A stretch of 64,000 nt of DNA from CAILZL01 sp963791615 (GCA_963791615.1 CAWBTE010000008.1:124001-188000); one strand, 5' to 3'; positions 15,907 through 26,353 are shown, counted from the first letter of the stretch. The notes: generated by a model from the letters alone, not told the origin. A program made the numbers and translations.

Positions 15907-18781
15907 TCAGAACTTGTAGCGCGCTCCTGCGGTGTAGTAGCGACCAACGATATCGTCGCTGGTTGCCCAGCCGCCGAACTGACCGGTATTGGCCATGGTT
16001 CCATAGAAGTTCGCCGGTGGCGGTTTCTTGTTGAACAGGTTCTGTACATTCAGGAACACATCCAGCTCACCCTTGACGGCTGCTACGCGGTAATTGAGAT
16101 TCAGATTGGAAGTCCAGAGGGACTTGACCTTCTGACCCGTGGTCGCCAGCGCAGGATCGCCGATCATCGACATGCTGTTGCGCCAGCGTGTCTGCAGATC
16201 GGCCGAGAAGCTATCCGTGAACCCATAACGAACCAGCAGCGTCGCACGACTCGACGGGCTGGCCTGCAGGCCGCCGAAGCCATAGGAGGCGCCACCCTGG
16301 TCGACTGTGGACAGGTTCGGCCGGACATACTTGATGTGCGGCTGATAGGTATACAAGGCACGCAGCGAGCAGCGGATGCGAACCCAGCCGTGTCGAGTAG
16401 TTCACTTCCAGATCACCACCCCAGGTGTGGATGTTGGCAATGTTGTACACGGTCGTCGCCCAGCTCACGATAGTGTTCGTAGGCACTCTGGTGATGTTGC
16501 CCACGCCCAGCGTGCGGGTCTGCAGCGCGCAGTACGGCGAGGCGCCGCCGCTGTCGTAGCAGCTGCGCTGAACCGCCTGATCGGTGCCCGAAAGCGCCAC
16601 GATGGCGTTCGACAACTCGATGTCGTACCCGTCAACCGACACACTCAAGCCCTGGACCGACTCCGGCTGCCAGACGATGCCCAGCGTCATCGTACGGCCG
16701 ATCTCAGCCGTCAGATTCGGGTTGCCATACTCGAAACGGGGTGCATTGGGGGCGTTGCCGCCGAGCAGCAAGTCCGCAATGTTGGTCTGTTGTGTGCCCA
16801 CGGACGGCGCAAACAGGTCGTTCAGCGTGGGTGCACGGATGTCTCTCGATTTCGTACCGCGCACGCGCCATGAGTCGTTGATATTCCAGTCGAGACCCAC
16901 CTTCCAGGTGGTGTACTCACCGGTCGTGTCGTAACTGGTGTAGCGCACCGCGCCATTGAGGTTCAGTGCTTTGACCATCGGCACATCAACAAGTAGCGGC
17001 GCAACGGCCTCGACTGCGACTTCCTTGACCGTCTGCGAAACCTCGGAGCGATTGGCGAATGTGGTGGCCCACTCCGACGTGGTGGCCCCGCAGTTGTAAC
17101 GCAATCCCATGGCCGCGCAGTTGGTCGGACGAGTCGGATCAAGCGGTGGCATGCCGCTCACGCTGCTGAAGCTCTGCTTGCGCCACTCGCCAGACAGTGC
17201 GACACCGAATGGACCTGCCCAGGTATCGAACGGCTTGCCGGTGATGCTGCCGGAAACCTCGTCCTGCTTGGTCGTGGCGACGTAGGTCGTATTGCCCAGG
17301 ACGTAGGCCAAGGCCTGCGGACTCTCACTCCCGGGACCAAAGACGTTGATTGGCACGCAGCCGGGAAATGCGGTGGGATTGGTGATCGTTACGTTACAAA
17401 CAGTCTGACCGGAAGAATTGACCACCGCATCCATCGCGGCGCTAAGACGGAAGTTATTGACGTTGTTGTTGTGTACGTCATCCAGTTCGGCATTGCCGTG
17501 GACGAAACCCAAGGTCCAGTCGTAGCTGCCCAGCTTGCCTTCGAGTCCGGACATGACGAACAGCTGTGTCTCTTCGACCACCGGCTTGATGCGCGTATCG
17601 GTACTGTTGACCAGCTTGCCGAAGGTGAAGGTGCCCGGAGTGACCGGGACCTGAGCGCGCACCGCCGCTGGCAGGTAAGCATTATCGCGGCTGAGGACGC
17701 CACCGGTACCTCCCACATTCAACCAGCCGGCAGAAAAGCCGTTGGTTTTTTTGTTGCCGGCGACCTCGACATAGCCGTGCAGATCGTCGGTGAAGTCGTA
17801 GTCAAAGCGACCGAAGATCTGGTGACTGCGCAACGAGGCCTTCAACGAACCATCCAGATAAGCGCCGTCGCCACCGATGCCGAGGGCGGCATTCCCGGTT
17901 ACCGCCGCGCCGGCTCCGGCCACGAACGGAGCCAGCACACCCGGCGCAGTGAACTGCTGATTGTTGAACGTGCCGGCGCCAGTGCGGATCAGACCACCGA
18001 AGGTCGCGTCATTACGCTTTACATTGCAGGTAAGGAAGTAGGGAATGGGGCTGCTGTTGCCCAGCATGCCGCACAGATGGTTGTTGGGCCGTGAAGAACG
18101 GAAGGCAATGCCCTCGTCGTCATGGAACTCGTAGCTGCCCTCAATGTGCGCCCGATCACCCAGTCTGGTGCCCGCGGCAACACCGAATGAATATTGCTGG
18201 CCGTCGCTTTGTTCGGACAGGCCGTACTTCGCCTCTGCTTTCACGCCATTGAAGTCGCGATCCGTGATGAAGTTGATGACACCGGTGATGGCATCCGAGC
18301 CGTACACAGCCGAGAGACCACCGGTCACCACATCCACGCGCTTGATCATCAGCTGCGGGATCATGTCGGAGTCAACCACGTTGGTCGAGGTGGTTGAGGG
18401 CACGCGGTGGCCGTCCATCAGCACCAGGGTGCGCGCCTCACCGAGATTACGCAGATTCAGGCCACTGCGCGCACCGTTGCCGCCACCGCCTGCACCGATG
18501 CCCACATTGGGATTGGAGGTCGGACCGTTCGACCCGGAAAACACCGGCAGACTGTTCAGCGCTTCAGAGATCGTACCCGGATTAACCGCAAGCAACGCCT
18601 GCGCATCAACCACCGTCACCGGCGTCGGGCTGTCGTTGCCATTGGTGATCACGCGTGAACCGGTGACCACAACTTCTTCCAGTTCCAGTGCACTTGTCTG
18701 TGCCTGCGCCGTAAAAGCGAATACGAGTGCGCTCGTCCCCACCAGCAACATGGCTGGCCGATTGGATCTTGTGAATTTCAT
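15907..18781 (-). pseudogene. TonB-dependent outer membrane receptor, frameshifted near its C-terminus
   Basis: A receptor of about 957 residues. It has a signal peptide (LLVGTSALVFAFTAQAQ), a plug domain with LEEVVVTGSRV, GTISEALNSLPVF, RTLVLMDGHRVPSTTS and VDVVTGGLSAVYGSDAITG, and a barrel ending in YYTAGARYKF. The ATG at 18781 has GGGAGAGGG just upstream. As read, the frame leaves the family sequence after DLEVNYSTRLG and runs to a false stop at 16211. The remaining barrel (RALYTYQPHIKYVRPN onwards) continues in another frame to 15907. One surplus base, most simply in the CCC run at 16383-16385, explains it. The substrate is unknown. It may be an assembly error or a recent mutation. Confidence 0.88.
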
Positions 18782-19104
18782 TACAACCCTCTCCCAATTT
18801 ATCAATCAAATGTCTCTTACCAACTTGACTTTGATGGCCCGATTTCAGGTTCGTCTCGGGATTCAAATCCCGGACTCAGCAAGTCAAGCTGCGAATACTT
18901 CAATACAGATTAGAGCAGAAAAAGCACGCCGCCGCCCATAGCAAAAATGCTCGAACCATTGATACTCAACCTTGGTGATTGAGCGTACAGGCACCAGCCG
19001 GGAGGCTGAATCAGTTTTCGATGCTGGCGTATAAGTTCTTGTTGAATTTGGCACGCCCCTGCTCTCAGAATCTGTTCAAAGGTCAGCTATGGATCCGGCA
19101 GTGG
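18782..19104. other. Intergenic region upstream of the TonB receptor; no gene seen
   Basis: This 323-bp stretch separates the receptor from the end of rnhB, which points toward it. It must hold the receptor promoter, but I cannot place -35/-10 boxes with confidence. A small perfect hairpin CGGGAT-TCAA-ATCCCG lies at 18857-18872. dnaE, which follows rnhB in E. coli, is absent here. Confidence 0.4.
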
Positions 19105-19743
19105 TCAGATAGGGCCCAGGGCGCGCCGCACCGGTGCAAAACTGCGGCGATGCTCAGGACATGGGCCATGGGTGCGCAAGGCCTGCAGATGCACCGCCGT
19201 GCCGTAACCCTTGTGTCTGGCAAAGCCGTAGGCCGGATAGTGTTGATCCAGTTGCAGCAGCAGTGCGTCACGATGCACTTTGGCCAGTATCGATGCAGCG
19301 CTGATGGCTGGAATCAAAACATCACCTTCAACCACCGCCTCTGCGGTACAGCCAAAAGACAAGCCCTGCAAGTTGGGCAGCTTGTTGCCATCAACTTGTA
19401 AATGTAATGGGGGCAAATGCAATTGGGCATGGCTGTATGGTGCGGGCAGCTTGAGCATATCCAGCGCACGTCGCATGGCCAGCAAGGTGGCTTGCAGAAT
19501 GTTGATGGCGTCGATTTCAGCAACGCTGGCGCAAGCGACTGACCAGGCCAGCGCCTGATCACGAATGAGTGGCGCGAGATGATCACGTTGCTTCCCGGAC
19601 AACTGCTTGGAGTCATTCAACCCGGCAATGGGACGTTCGGGATCGAGGATGACTGCACTGGCGATGACCGGGCCTGCCAGCGGGCCACGCCCTGCTTCGT
19701 CTACGCCGATGATGAGCCTCACGATTGCGCTGGGCCCTGTCAT
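19105..19743 (-). CDS. rnhB: Ribonuclease HII
   Basis: 212 residues, the usual length. It cleaves the RNA strand of RNA-DNA hybrids and starts excision of misincorporated ribonucleotides. The metal-binding N-terminal motif IIGVDEAGRGPLAGPV is intact, followed by LNDSKQLS and the later ASILAKVHRD and HKGYGTAVHLQAL elements. The ATG overlaps the lpxB stop by 4 bases (19740-19743), so it is coupled to lpxB as in many gammaproteobacteria. It ends the long leftward envelope operon. Confidence 0.95.
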   Translation of the reverse strand: MTGPSAIVRLIIGVDEAGRGPLAGPVIASAVILDPERPIAGLNDSKQLSGKQRDHLAPLIRDQALAWSVACASVAEIDAINILQATLLAMRRALDMLKLPAPYSHAQLHLPPLHLQVDGNKLPNLQGLSFGCTAEAVVEGDVLIPAISAASILAKVHRDALLLQLDQHYPAYGFARHKGYGTAVHLQALRTHGPCPEHRRSFAPVRRALGPI

Positions 19744-20906
19744 GCGGTCAACAATTCATGGATCGCCTGTGCAGCCGTAGCACTGGCATTCTGACGTAAT
19801 TGCCGATGCATGCGGGTGAACTCCGCGTCCAGCTCAGCGCGGTCGGGACGAGTCAGCTGCGCCAGCACTGCGGACCCGAGTACTTCGTCACTCACCTGAT
19901 CATTCAGATACTCGGGTACCAGCTTGCGGCCAGCCAGTAAATTGGGTTGTGAAAAGAACGGCGCTTTCATCAGGCCGAGATTGATCAGCAGAAAGGTGGT
20001 AAACCAGTTGGCCCGGTAAGCCACAACCATCGGCCGCTTGACCAGCGCTGCTTCCAGCGTTGCAGTGCCCGATGCCAGCAGCACCACATCACTGGCAATC
20101 ATGGCCAGCTGGGCCTGTCCATCCAGCAACTTGACCTGTTGCAGCACACCCGCCTGTTGCAGGGCGGTGGCGAACATATCACGCAGTGGATCGCTGGCCA
20201 TGGGTGCAATGAAACACAGTTCCGGACGCTGTTTAAGCAACCAGGCAATGGTACGGGCGAAGTCACCGCTGAGACGCGCCACTTCTTCCTTGCGACTGCC
20301 CGGCAATACCGCGATGCAGAGCGCACCTGCCGCCACACCCAGTGTCGCACGCGCTGCGGCACGATCCGTTTGTAATGGCACCTGATCCGCCAGGGGATGG
20401 CCGACAAAGCGCACATTCACCCGGTGGACGTCATAGAAGGATTTTTCAAAGGGCAGCAGGCACAGCATCAAGTCCACTGACTGAGCGATTTTCCTGACGC
20501 GCCCCTGACGCCAGGCCCAGACCTGCGGGCTGACATACTGTACGGTGCGAATGCCCGCCTTCTTCAGGCTGCGTTCGACGCTGAGGTTGAACTCCTTGTA
20601 ATCAACACCGATGTAGACATCCGGTGGATCGGCCAGCAGACGCTCAATGAGTTCACGGCGAATACGCAGCAGGCGTCGCAAATGAGGAATGACTTCAACC
20701 AGCCCCATCACTGCCAGTGATTCAACGGTATGCCAGGCCGTACAGCCAGCCGCCTGCATGCGTGGTCCGGCAATGCCGAAAAATTCTGCATCCGGATAGT
20801 GCTGACGCAGCGCCTGTATCAGGTCTGCGCCGAGATTGTCACCGGAGGGTTCACCGGCAACCATGGCAATGCGTAATGGCTTGTTCACAGTACGCTCAGG
20901 CCGCAT
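19740..20906 (-). CDS. lpxB: Lipid-A-disaccharide synthase
   Basis: 388 residues. It joins UDP-2,3-diacylglucosamine and lipid X to make the lipid A disaccharide at the inner face of the inner membrane. The family opening AMVAGEPSGDNLGADLIQAL is clear, as are VDYKEFNLSVERSLKKAGI, QYVSPQVWAWRQGRVRKI and VFLAS-type elements (VLLASGTATLEAAL). The start at 20906 lies 9 bases after the lpxA stop; a GTG six codons further in is an alternative. Confidence 0.95.
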   Translation of the reverse strand: MRPERTVNKPLRIAMVAGEPSGDNLGADLIQALRQHYPDAEFFGIAGPRMQAAGCTAWHTVESLAVMGLVEVIPHLRRLLRIRRELIERLLADPPDVYIGVDYKEFNLSVERSLKKAGIRTVQYVSPQVWAWRQGRVRKIAQSVDLMLCLLPFEKSFYDVHRVNVRFVGHPLADQVPLQTDRAAARATLGVAAGALCIAVLPGSRKEEVARLSGDFARTIAWLLKQRPELCFIAPMASDPLRDMFATALQQAGVLQQVKLLDGQAQLAMIASDVVLLASGTATLEAALVKRPMVVAYRANWFTTFLLINLGLMKAPFFSQPNLLAGRKLVPEYLNDQVSDEVLGSAVLAQLTRPDRAELDAEFTRMHRQLRQNASATAAQAIHELLTA

Positions 20907-20915
20907 GTATCGACG

Positions 20916-21689
20916 TCAGCGAATCAGGCTGCGATTGCTGCGCGGAATGAAGTCCACAAACGCCTGGATTTCCGGCTGGCTGCGGGCGAGCTCAGTCAGT
21001 TGAGTCACGGCTTCTTCAAGCTTCAGGCCCGAGCGATACAGCAATTTGTAGGCATTGCGGATGTTGCGGATCTGCTCTGGCGTAAAACCGCGACGCTTCA
21101 ACCCTTCAGAATTGACGCTATGGGGTTCCGCCGGCGCGCCCACTGCCATGACATAGGGTGGCACATCACGGGTGATTGCCGAGTTGTTGGCGAGGAAGGC
21201 ATGTGCACCCACCTTGCAGAACTGATGAATGCCGGAGTAACCCGCCATGATCACCCAGTCATCCACTTCCACATGCCCGGCCAGTGTCGCGTAGTTGGCC
21301 AGCACACACTTGCTGCCCACGATGCAATCATGCGCAACATGGGTGTAAGCCATGAACAGGTTGTCACTGCCGATACGCGTCACGCCATGACCGGTCACGG
21401 TGCCACGATTCATGGTGCAGCATTCACGAAATACATTGCGATCGCCGATCTCCAGCCGGGTGGGTTCGCCCCTGTACTTCATATCCTGTGGCGCGTCGCC
21501 AATGGATGCGAACTGGAAGAACTTGTTCAACACACCAATGCGCGTCGGCCCATTGATGACTACATGCGGGCCGATGTGCGTACCGGCGCCAATTTCCACG
21601 CCAGCACCAATCACCGTATAGGCGCCTACTTCCACATCAGCAGCCAGTTGTGCATCAGGAGAAACAATTGCGGTGGGATGTATAGCCAT
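20916..21689 (-). CDS. lpxA: UDP-N-acetylglucosamine acyltransferase
   Basis: 257 residues, a left-handed beta-helix of hexapeptide repeats (for example VEVGAYTVIGAGVEIGAGTH). It performs the first acylation of lipid A synthesis. The catalytic-histidine region is MAYTHVAHDCIVGSKCVLAN, and the C-terminal helical part carries RRGFTPEQIRNIRNAYKLLY. The start MAIHPTAIVS at 21689 fits the family; a GTG four codons upstream is possible. It follows fabZ at a short distance. Confidence 0.95.
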   Translation of the reverse strand: MAIHPTAIVSPDAQLAADVEVGAYTVIGAGVEIGAGTHIGPHVVINGPTRIGVLNKFFQFASIGDAPQDMKYRGEPTRLEIGDRNVFRECCTMNRGTVTGHGVTRIGSDNLFMAYTHVAHDCIVGSKCVLANYATLAGHVEVDDWVIMAGYSGIHQFCKVGAHAFLANNSAITRDVPPYVMAVGAPAEPHSVNSEGLKRRGFTPEQIRNIRNAYKLLYRSGLKLEEAVTQLTELARSQPEIQAFVDFIPRSNRSLIR

Positions 21690-21708
21690 TAAAAAATCCA
21701 CTCAGCCG

Positions 21709-22197
21709 TTATTTTTTCTTGCCGACGGCAATCATCATTTTGCAGGAGGTCGCTTCCGCACCATCAACTTCGGCGACCGTGTCGAACTTCCAGATGCCAC
21801 GCATGATGCGCTCCACTCTGGCTTTCAGAATCAGCTGATCGCCGGGCCGCACGATCTTGCGAAAGCGCACGTCATCGAGGCCGGCAAAATAAAACTGGGT
21901 CACTTCGTCGGGATAGACGTTCTCGGTAATGAACGCCAGCAAGCCCGCTGCCTGCGCCAGCGCTTCCAGCATCAACACACCGGGCATGACCGGATTACCG
22001 GGAAAATGACCCTGAAAAAACTGTTCGTTGATGGTGAGGTTTTTCAGCGCAATGATGTGTTCGCCCGCTTTGACGTCCAGCACCCGGTCCACCAGCAGGA
22101 ACGGATAGCGATGCGGCAAACGCCGCATGACTTCCAGAATATCCACGCTGGTGGGGGTTGCTCCCGGTGTAATGCTCGCAGCAGTTATCTCGGTCAT
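21709..22197 (-). CDS. fabZ: 3-hydroxyacyl-ACP dehydratase FabZ
   Basis: 162 residues of hotdog fold. It dehydrates 3-hydroxyacyl-ACP in fatty acid elongation. The signature FFQGHFPGNPVMPGVLMLEA contains the catalytic His and Glu, preceded by LPHRYPFLLVDRV. GGGGGA eight bases upstream supports ATG 22197 rather than the longer frame to 22212. Its place between lpxD and lpxA balances fatty acid and lipid A flux, since both draw on 3-hydroxyacyl-ACP. Confidence 0.95.
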   Translation of the reverse strand: MTEITAASITPGATPTSVDILEVMRRLPHRYPFLLVDRVLDVKAGEHIIALKNLTINEQFFQGHFPGNPVMPGVLMLEALAQAAGLLAFITENVYPDEVTQFYFAGLDDVRFRKIVRPGDQLILKARVERIMRGIWKFDTVAEVDGAEATSCKMMIAVGKKK

Positions 22198-22230
22198 TGA
22201 CGAATCCCCCATTGCCCATTGGTAATTTTT

Positions 22231-23286
22231 TCAGGCATTTTCTTCAGTCGTGTCATCGGCAGGCCGGTTGCGGCCAGTCTTGCCACCGAGACGACGTACT
22301 TCTTTAACCAGGTCATCCAGCTGTGCAAAGCGTGCTGCATTGCGCCGGAACTTGCGCGTCTCATCAACATGCAACGCCCCGGAATAGACGCCGGGTTTGC
22401 GGATCGAGGCCGACACCATGCTTTTGCCGGTGACCACCACGTTATCGCAAATGCTCAAGTGACCGGCAATGCCCACCTGCCCGGCAATCATGCAACGACT
22501 GCCAATGGTGGTGCTGCCGGAGACGCCGACAAACGCCGCCATCGCCGTATGCGCACCGATGTGCACGTTGTGGGCAATCTGGATCTGGTTGTCGAGCTTG
22601 ACGCCATCTTCGATGACGGTATCGCCAATGGCGCCGCGATCAATGGTGGTGCTGGCCCCTACTTCGACATCATTGCCGATACGCACCGCGCCTATCTGCG
22701 GCACCTTGACCCAGCCGCTGGCGGGATCCGGCGCAAAGCCGAATCCCTCGGAACCGATCACTGCGCCCGGATTCACAATGCAACGCTCGCCGATCACGGT
22801 AGCGTCACACAGCGTGACATGGGCGATGAGGCGCGTGTCATCGCCCACCACGACATTCGACCCCAGCACGCAACCCGGCCCGATCACCACCCGCGCGCCG
22901 ATCCGGCAGCCCACGCCTACCACCGCCTGTGCGGCGACATGGGCGCTGGCATCAATGTGCGCAGTCGCATCGACTACCGCAGTGGCATGTTGCCCGGGCG
23001 GCAGCGACGGAGGGGGATGCAGTACGGCAGCAATGCGTGCATAGGTCAGGTACGGATTTTTTGCGATCAGCACCGGCACCGGACAGGCATCGGCGCTGGC
23101 CGCATCGAGCACCACGGCAGCTGCACGTGTTTGCGCCAGATGAACCCGATACTTGTTGTTGGCCAGAAACGCCAGCGCACCAGGTGCTGCAGCTTCAAGC
23201 GTTGCAACCCGCTGCACCACCGCCGCCGGATCGCCGCGCAGCTGGCATCCAAACCGGACTGCCAGCTCACCCAGCGTCATTTCCAT
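22231..23286 (-). CDS. lpxD: UDP-3-O-acylglucosamine N-acyltransferase
   Basis: 351 residues. It adds the N-linked acyl chain in the third step of lipid A synthesis. An N-terminal uridine-binding domain (MTLGELAVRFGCQLRGD, FLANNKYRVHL) precedes a hexapeptide beta-helix and a C-terminal helix. The catalytic-His region is QIQIAHNVHIGAHTAMAAFV. Starts at 23286 and 23280 are equally plausible. The C-terminal tail (TGRNRPADDTTEENA) is a little longer than usual. Confidence 0.94.
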   Translation of the reverse strand: MEMTLGELAVRFGCQLRGDPAAVVQRVATLEAAAPGALAFLANNKYRVHLAQTRAAAVVLDAASADACPVPVLIAKNPYLTYARIAAVLHPPPSLPPGQHATAVVDATAHIDASAHVAAQAVVGVGCRIGARVVIGPGCVLGSNVVVGDDTRLIAHVTLCDATVIGERCIVNPGAVIGSEGFGFAPDPASGWVKVPQIGAVRIGNDVEVGASTTIDRGAIGDTVIEDGVKLDNQIQIAHNVHIGAHTAMAAFVGVSGSTTIGSRCMIAGQVGIAGHLSICDNVVVTGKSMVSASIRKPGVYSGALHVDETRKFRRNAARFAQLDDLVKEVRRLGGKTGRNRPADDTTEENA

Positions 23287-23307
23287 CCTGCTCAAATCCC
23301 GGTTCCG

Positions 23308-23886
23308 CTACTTGGTTGCGGGCGTTGCGGGTTTGGCTGCGGCCGGCTTGGCGACAACAGGCGCTGTCACCGGACGGGTTTGCAGATAACTCAGCACCTG
23401 GGCGGTCACATCGAAGGTGTCCTTGCTGTACAACGCGACACTGAGCGGCAAGACCATGTCATAACCGCCGTTCTTCGCGAAGGTAGCCACTTCGGAAACC
23501 AGCAATTGCTGCAACCTGCCCAGCTCTTCATTGCGCCGCGCGCCCACTTCTTCGGTGAATGACTGGCCTTCGGTTTGCAATTCGGTCTGCCCCTTGGTCA
23601 GCTCTTTCTCCAGTGCTTTCTTTTCCTTGTCGGCCATCACTGCGCCATCACGCTGAAACTTCTCGGCCTTGGTTTGCAGATCCTTTTCCATCTGCTGCAG
23701 TTCGCGCTGACGGGGCGCGAATTCATTCTGCAATACCAGGCCAGCGGCCTTGGCCTGCGGCGACTCTTCAGCCAGCCGTTGAAAATCCACTACCCCGATC
23801 TTCATCTGGGCTTGTGCAGCCCCGGCCGTGAACAGGGCCAGCAAGGTTGCAGCAGCGGCCAGTTTGCGAACTGTTAGGACGGACAT
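23308..23886 (-). CDS. skp: Periplasmic chaperone Skp (OmpH family)
   Basis: 192 residues. A signal peptide (LLALFTAGAAQAQ) is followed by MKIGVVDFQRLAEESPQAKA and a long charged coiled coil (QRELQQMEKDLQTKAEKFQ...). This is the jellyfish-like trimeric holdase that carries unfolded outer membrane proteins to BamA. The C-terminus has an unusual Ala/Pro/Lys tail (VVAKPAAAKPATPATK), not typical of E. coli Skp. It lies directly downstream of bamA. Confidence 0.92.
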   Translation of the reverse strand: MSVLTVRKLAAAATLLALFTAGAAQAQMKIGVVDFQRLAEESPQAKAAGLVLQNEFAPRQRELQQMEKDLQTKAEKFQRDGAVMADKEKKALEKELTKGQTELQTEGQSFTEEVGARRNEELGRLQQLLVSEVATFAKNGGYDMVLPLSVALYSKDTFDVTAQVLSYLQTRPVTAPVVAKPAAAKPATPATK

Positions 23887-23921
23887 CGTAAAAACCTCAC
23901 ATTGAATTAAATAAAAAATTA

Positions 23922-26351
23922 CTAGAAAGCCTGACCCACCGAGAACTGGAATCCTTCTTTCAGATCTTCATAGCGGAAGGCGTCACCTTTGCTGGCGTTC
24001 AGTGGCACCGCGTAGCTGAAACGGAAGATGCCCATGGGCGAAAGCCATTGCACTGCAACACCGGTCGAGCGCTTCAATTCCTTGAAACTGAACTTGTATT
24101 CGACAGGCGTCAAGCCATCCCTGCCATTAAATCGCACCCCTTCCGTGGAGAACACATTGCCAATGTCGTAGAACAGGCTGAAGCGTGCACTGTTACGCCA
24201 TTTTGCCGGCATGGGCAGCAACAACTCGGTCTGCAACAGGGTATTCAGATTGCCGCCGTAGGGATTGCCATAGTCGTCGCGCGGACCGAGATAACTTTCC
24301 TGGAAACCACGCACCGATGACGGGCCACCGGCGTAGGAGTTCAGGAATGGCGGCGCCGTAGTGGTGTCGCCGATGGCTTTGGCGTAACTGATTTCACCAT
24401 TGAACAACAGCGTGAATATCCTGCCCAGCGGCACCAACTGCAGCATGTTGTAGCCAGCGCTCAGATAGTCGACGCCGCTGAACGGCAAGGTATAACCCAC
24501 ACTCAGGCTATAACGTGCGCCACGATCGGCGAACAGCGAACGGTTAAGCGAGTTGTAGGACCAGCCAGTGCTCAGCACATAGGTCATGAACTTGTTGCCA
24601 TACCAGACGGAATTGATGGGCGGCGTACCGCTGAAGCTGTCACGCACGTAAGGCTTGCCATTGTTCAGCACCCAATCCACGGCCTGTTCGGCGCTCGCGC
24701 CAGGCCGGGTCAGCATGTCGGTGTACTGGGCGCTGAGACCCCATTGCACATGCTGATATTCGGTCAGCGGATATCCATACATGATGCTGGCACTGGCTGA
24801 CTTCGAGGAAAAGTCCGAAGTCGCGGACGTGTATTGCGTGGTGTCGCGATAGGCCACCGAGAAGGTGCGCTGAATGCCATCAATGGAAGCATAGGGATTG
24901 GTGTGCGAAAAGCTGTAAACCTTGGAGTACTTGCCCGAGTCAACTTCCAGCGCCACACGATTGCCGGTTCCCAGGAAATTGGAATGCACGATGCTGGCGT
25001 TCAGGCCAAGCTTGTAGGTCTCCGAGTAGGAAATGCCCGCCGTAAACTGGCCCGGCAGACCTTCCTTGATTTCAAAATCGACATCAACCATATCCGTCGT
25101 GCCCGGCACCGGAGTTGTCTCCACTTCGACTTCTTCCAGATACGGCAGGGTCTTGAGCAATTCCTTGGAGCGATCCACCATGGTATTGGACAGATAGCCA
25201 CCTTCCAGCTGGCGCGTGTTGCGGCGGAACACTTCGTCATTGACGCTGCTTGAACCGGTGTAATTGACCCTGCGCACATAGACGCGATTACCGGGTTCAA
25301 TCAGGAAAGTCAGCGCCACTTCGTTACGGGCATTGTCTGCGGCCGGCACGGCTTCAACTTTGGCGAAGGCATAACCATCCTGCCCGAGGCGCAGCTTGAA
25401 CAGTTCCTCTGTCTGCGTAATCCGCTGACGTGAATACACATCACCCGACTTTATCTGCATCAGTCTGAGCAAATCCGCCTCGGGAACAATCAGATTACCT
25501 GCCAGCTTCACCTCTGACACCTTGAACACGCCACCTTCAGTGATGCTGACGGTGATGAACATGTCGTCCTTCTCGGGTGCAATGGCCACTTGCGTCGAGT
25601 CCACCGAGAAATTGGCATAACCACGATCCATGTAGAACGACTTGAGCTTTTCCAGATCGCCTTTCACTGCCTCGCTGGAGTAGCGGTCATCCTGCTTGAA
25701 GAACGAGGTCAGATGTGGCGTCTGCGACTCGAAATTCTCGCGAATATCCTTTTCATCAAAGGACTGGTTGCCAACGATATTGATCTGGCGAATTTTGGCG
25801 CGTTTGCCTTCATTGATGTCCAACGTGAGCTTGACCTGGTTCTGTGGCAGGTCTTCAACCTTGGCGTCGATGACCATGCCGTACTTGCCGCGCGCATAGT
25901 ACTGTTCGGTCAGGACTGCCTTGACCTCGTCCAGCGTTGACTGGTTGAAGGTCTTGCCAGCCACCATGCCTGCATTCTTCATCAGCTTGGTCAGATCCTC
26001 GGTCTTGATGTCCTTGTTGCCCTTGAACTCGAAGCTCTCGATCGATGGCCGCTCCAGCACTGCCACCACCAGCGTGCCACCATCACGCCGCAGCTCAACA
26101 TCGCGAAAGAATCCAGTCGCGTACAACGACCTGATTGCTTCCACCCGGCGCTGTGTATTCAGACGGTCACCAATATTCACCGGCAGGTAGTTGTATACCG
26201 TGCCTTCGGAAATTCTCTGCAAGCCATCAACACGAATATCACCCACGGTAAATTCGTCAGCAGCACTGGCCACATTGCCGGTGGTCTGTGCAGTCGCAGC
26301 ACCGCTGGCTGCCAGCAATAACGAGGCATGAACAATCGCGCGCAAATTCAT
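23922..26351 (-). CDS. bamA: Outer membrane protein assembly factor BamA
   Basis: 809 residues, the usual length. It is the essential beta-barrel insertase. After the signal peptide (ASLLLAASGAATAQ) come five POTRA domains (first: DEFTVGDIRVDGLQRISEGT) and a 16-stranded barrel. The conserved loop-6 motif is present as SSVRGFQESYLGP, and the protein ends in GFQFSVGQAF with the terminal Phe. It starts 3 bases after the rseP stop, so expression is coupled to the sigma-E protease gene. Confidence 0.96.
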   Translation of the reverse strand: MNLRAIVHASLLLAASGAATAQTTGNVASAADEFTVGDIRVDGLQRISEGTVYNYLPVNIGDRLNTQRRVEAIRSLYATGFFRDVELRRDGGTLVVAVLERPSIESFEFKGNKDIKTEDLTKLMKNAGMVAGKTFNQSTLDEVKAVLTEQYYARGKYGMVIDAKVEDLPQNQVKLTLDINEGKRAKIRQINIVGNQSFDEKDIRENFESQTPHLTSFFKQDDRYSSEAVKGDLEKLKSFYMDRGYANFSVDSTQVAIAPEKDDMFITVSITEGGVFKVSEVKLAGNLIVPEADLLRLMQIKSGDVYSRQRITQTEELFKLRLGQDGYAFAKVEAVPAADNARNEVALTFLIEPGNRVYVRRVNYTGSSSVNDEVFRRNTRQLEGGYLSNTMVDRSKELLKTLPYLEEVEVETTPVPGTTDMVDVDFEIKEGLPGQFTAGISYSETYKLGLNASIVHSNFLGTGNRVALEVDSGKYSKVYSFSHTNPYASIDGIQRTFSVAYRDTTQYTSATSDFSSKSASASIMYGYPLTEYQHVQWGLSAQYTDMLTRPGASAEQAVDWVLNNGKPYVRDSFSGTPPINSVWYGNKFMTYVLSTGWSYNSLNRSLFADRGARYSLSVGYTLPFSGVDYLSAGYNMLQLVPLGRIFTLLFNGEISYAKAIGDTTTAPPFLNSYAGGPSSVRGFQESYLGPRDDYGNPYGGNLNTLLQTELLLPMPAKWRNSARFSLFYDIGNVFSTEGVRFNGRDGLTPVEYKFSFKELKRSTGVAVQWLSPMGIFRFSYAVPLNASKGDAFRYEDLKEGFQFSVGQAF

Positions 26352-26353
26352 TA

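Noticed and set aside
18857..18872. A T-arm-like hairpin (CGGGATTCAAATCCCG) suggesting a tRNA or tRNA fragment
   Set aside because: The loop length is wrong for a T-loop and no acceptor stem, D-arm or anticodon arm can be found around it.
19068..19085. AGAATCTGTTCAAAGGTC resembles the end of the 143-bp repeat at 62491
   Set aside because: Only about 15 of 18 bases match and there is no second arm; too short to call a repeat copy.
22219..23562. A long open frame (447 codons) on the plus strand opposite lpxD and skp
   Set aside because: It is antisense to two clearly conserved genes and has a His/Arg/Gln-rich composition typical of shadow frames in GC-rich DNA.
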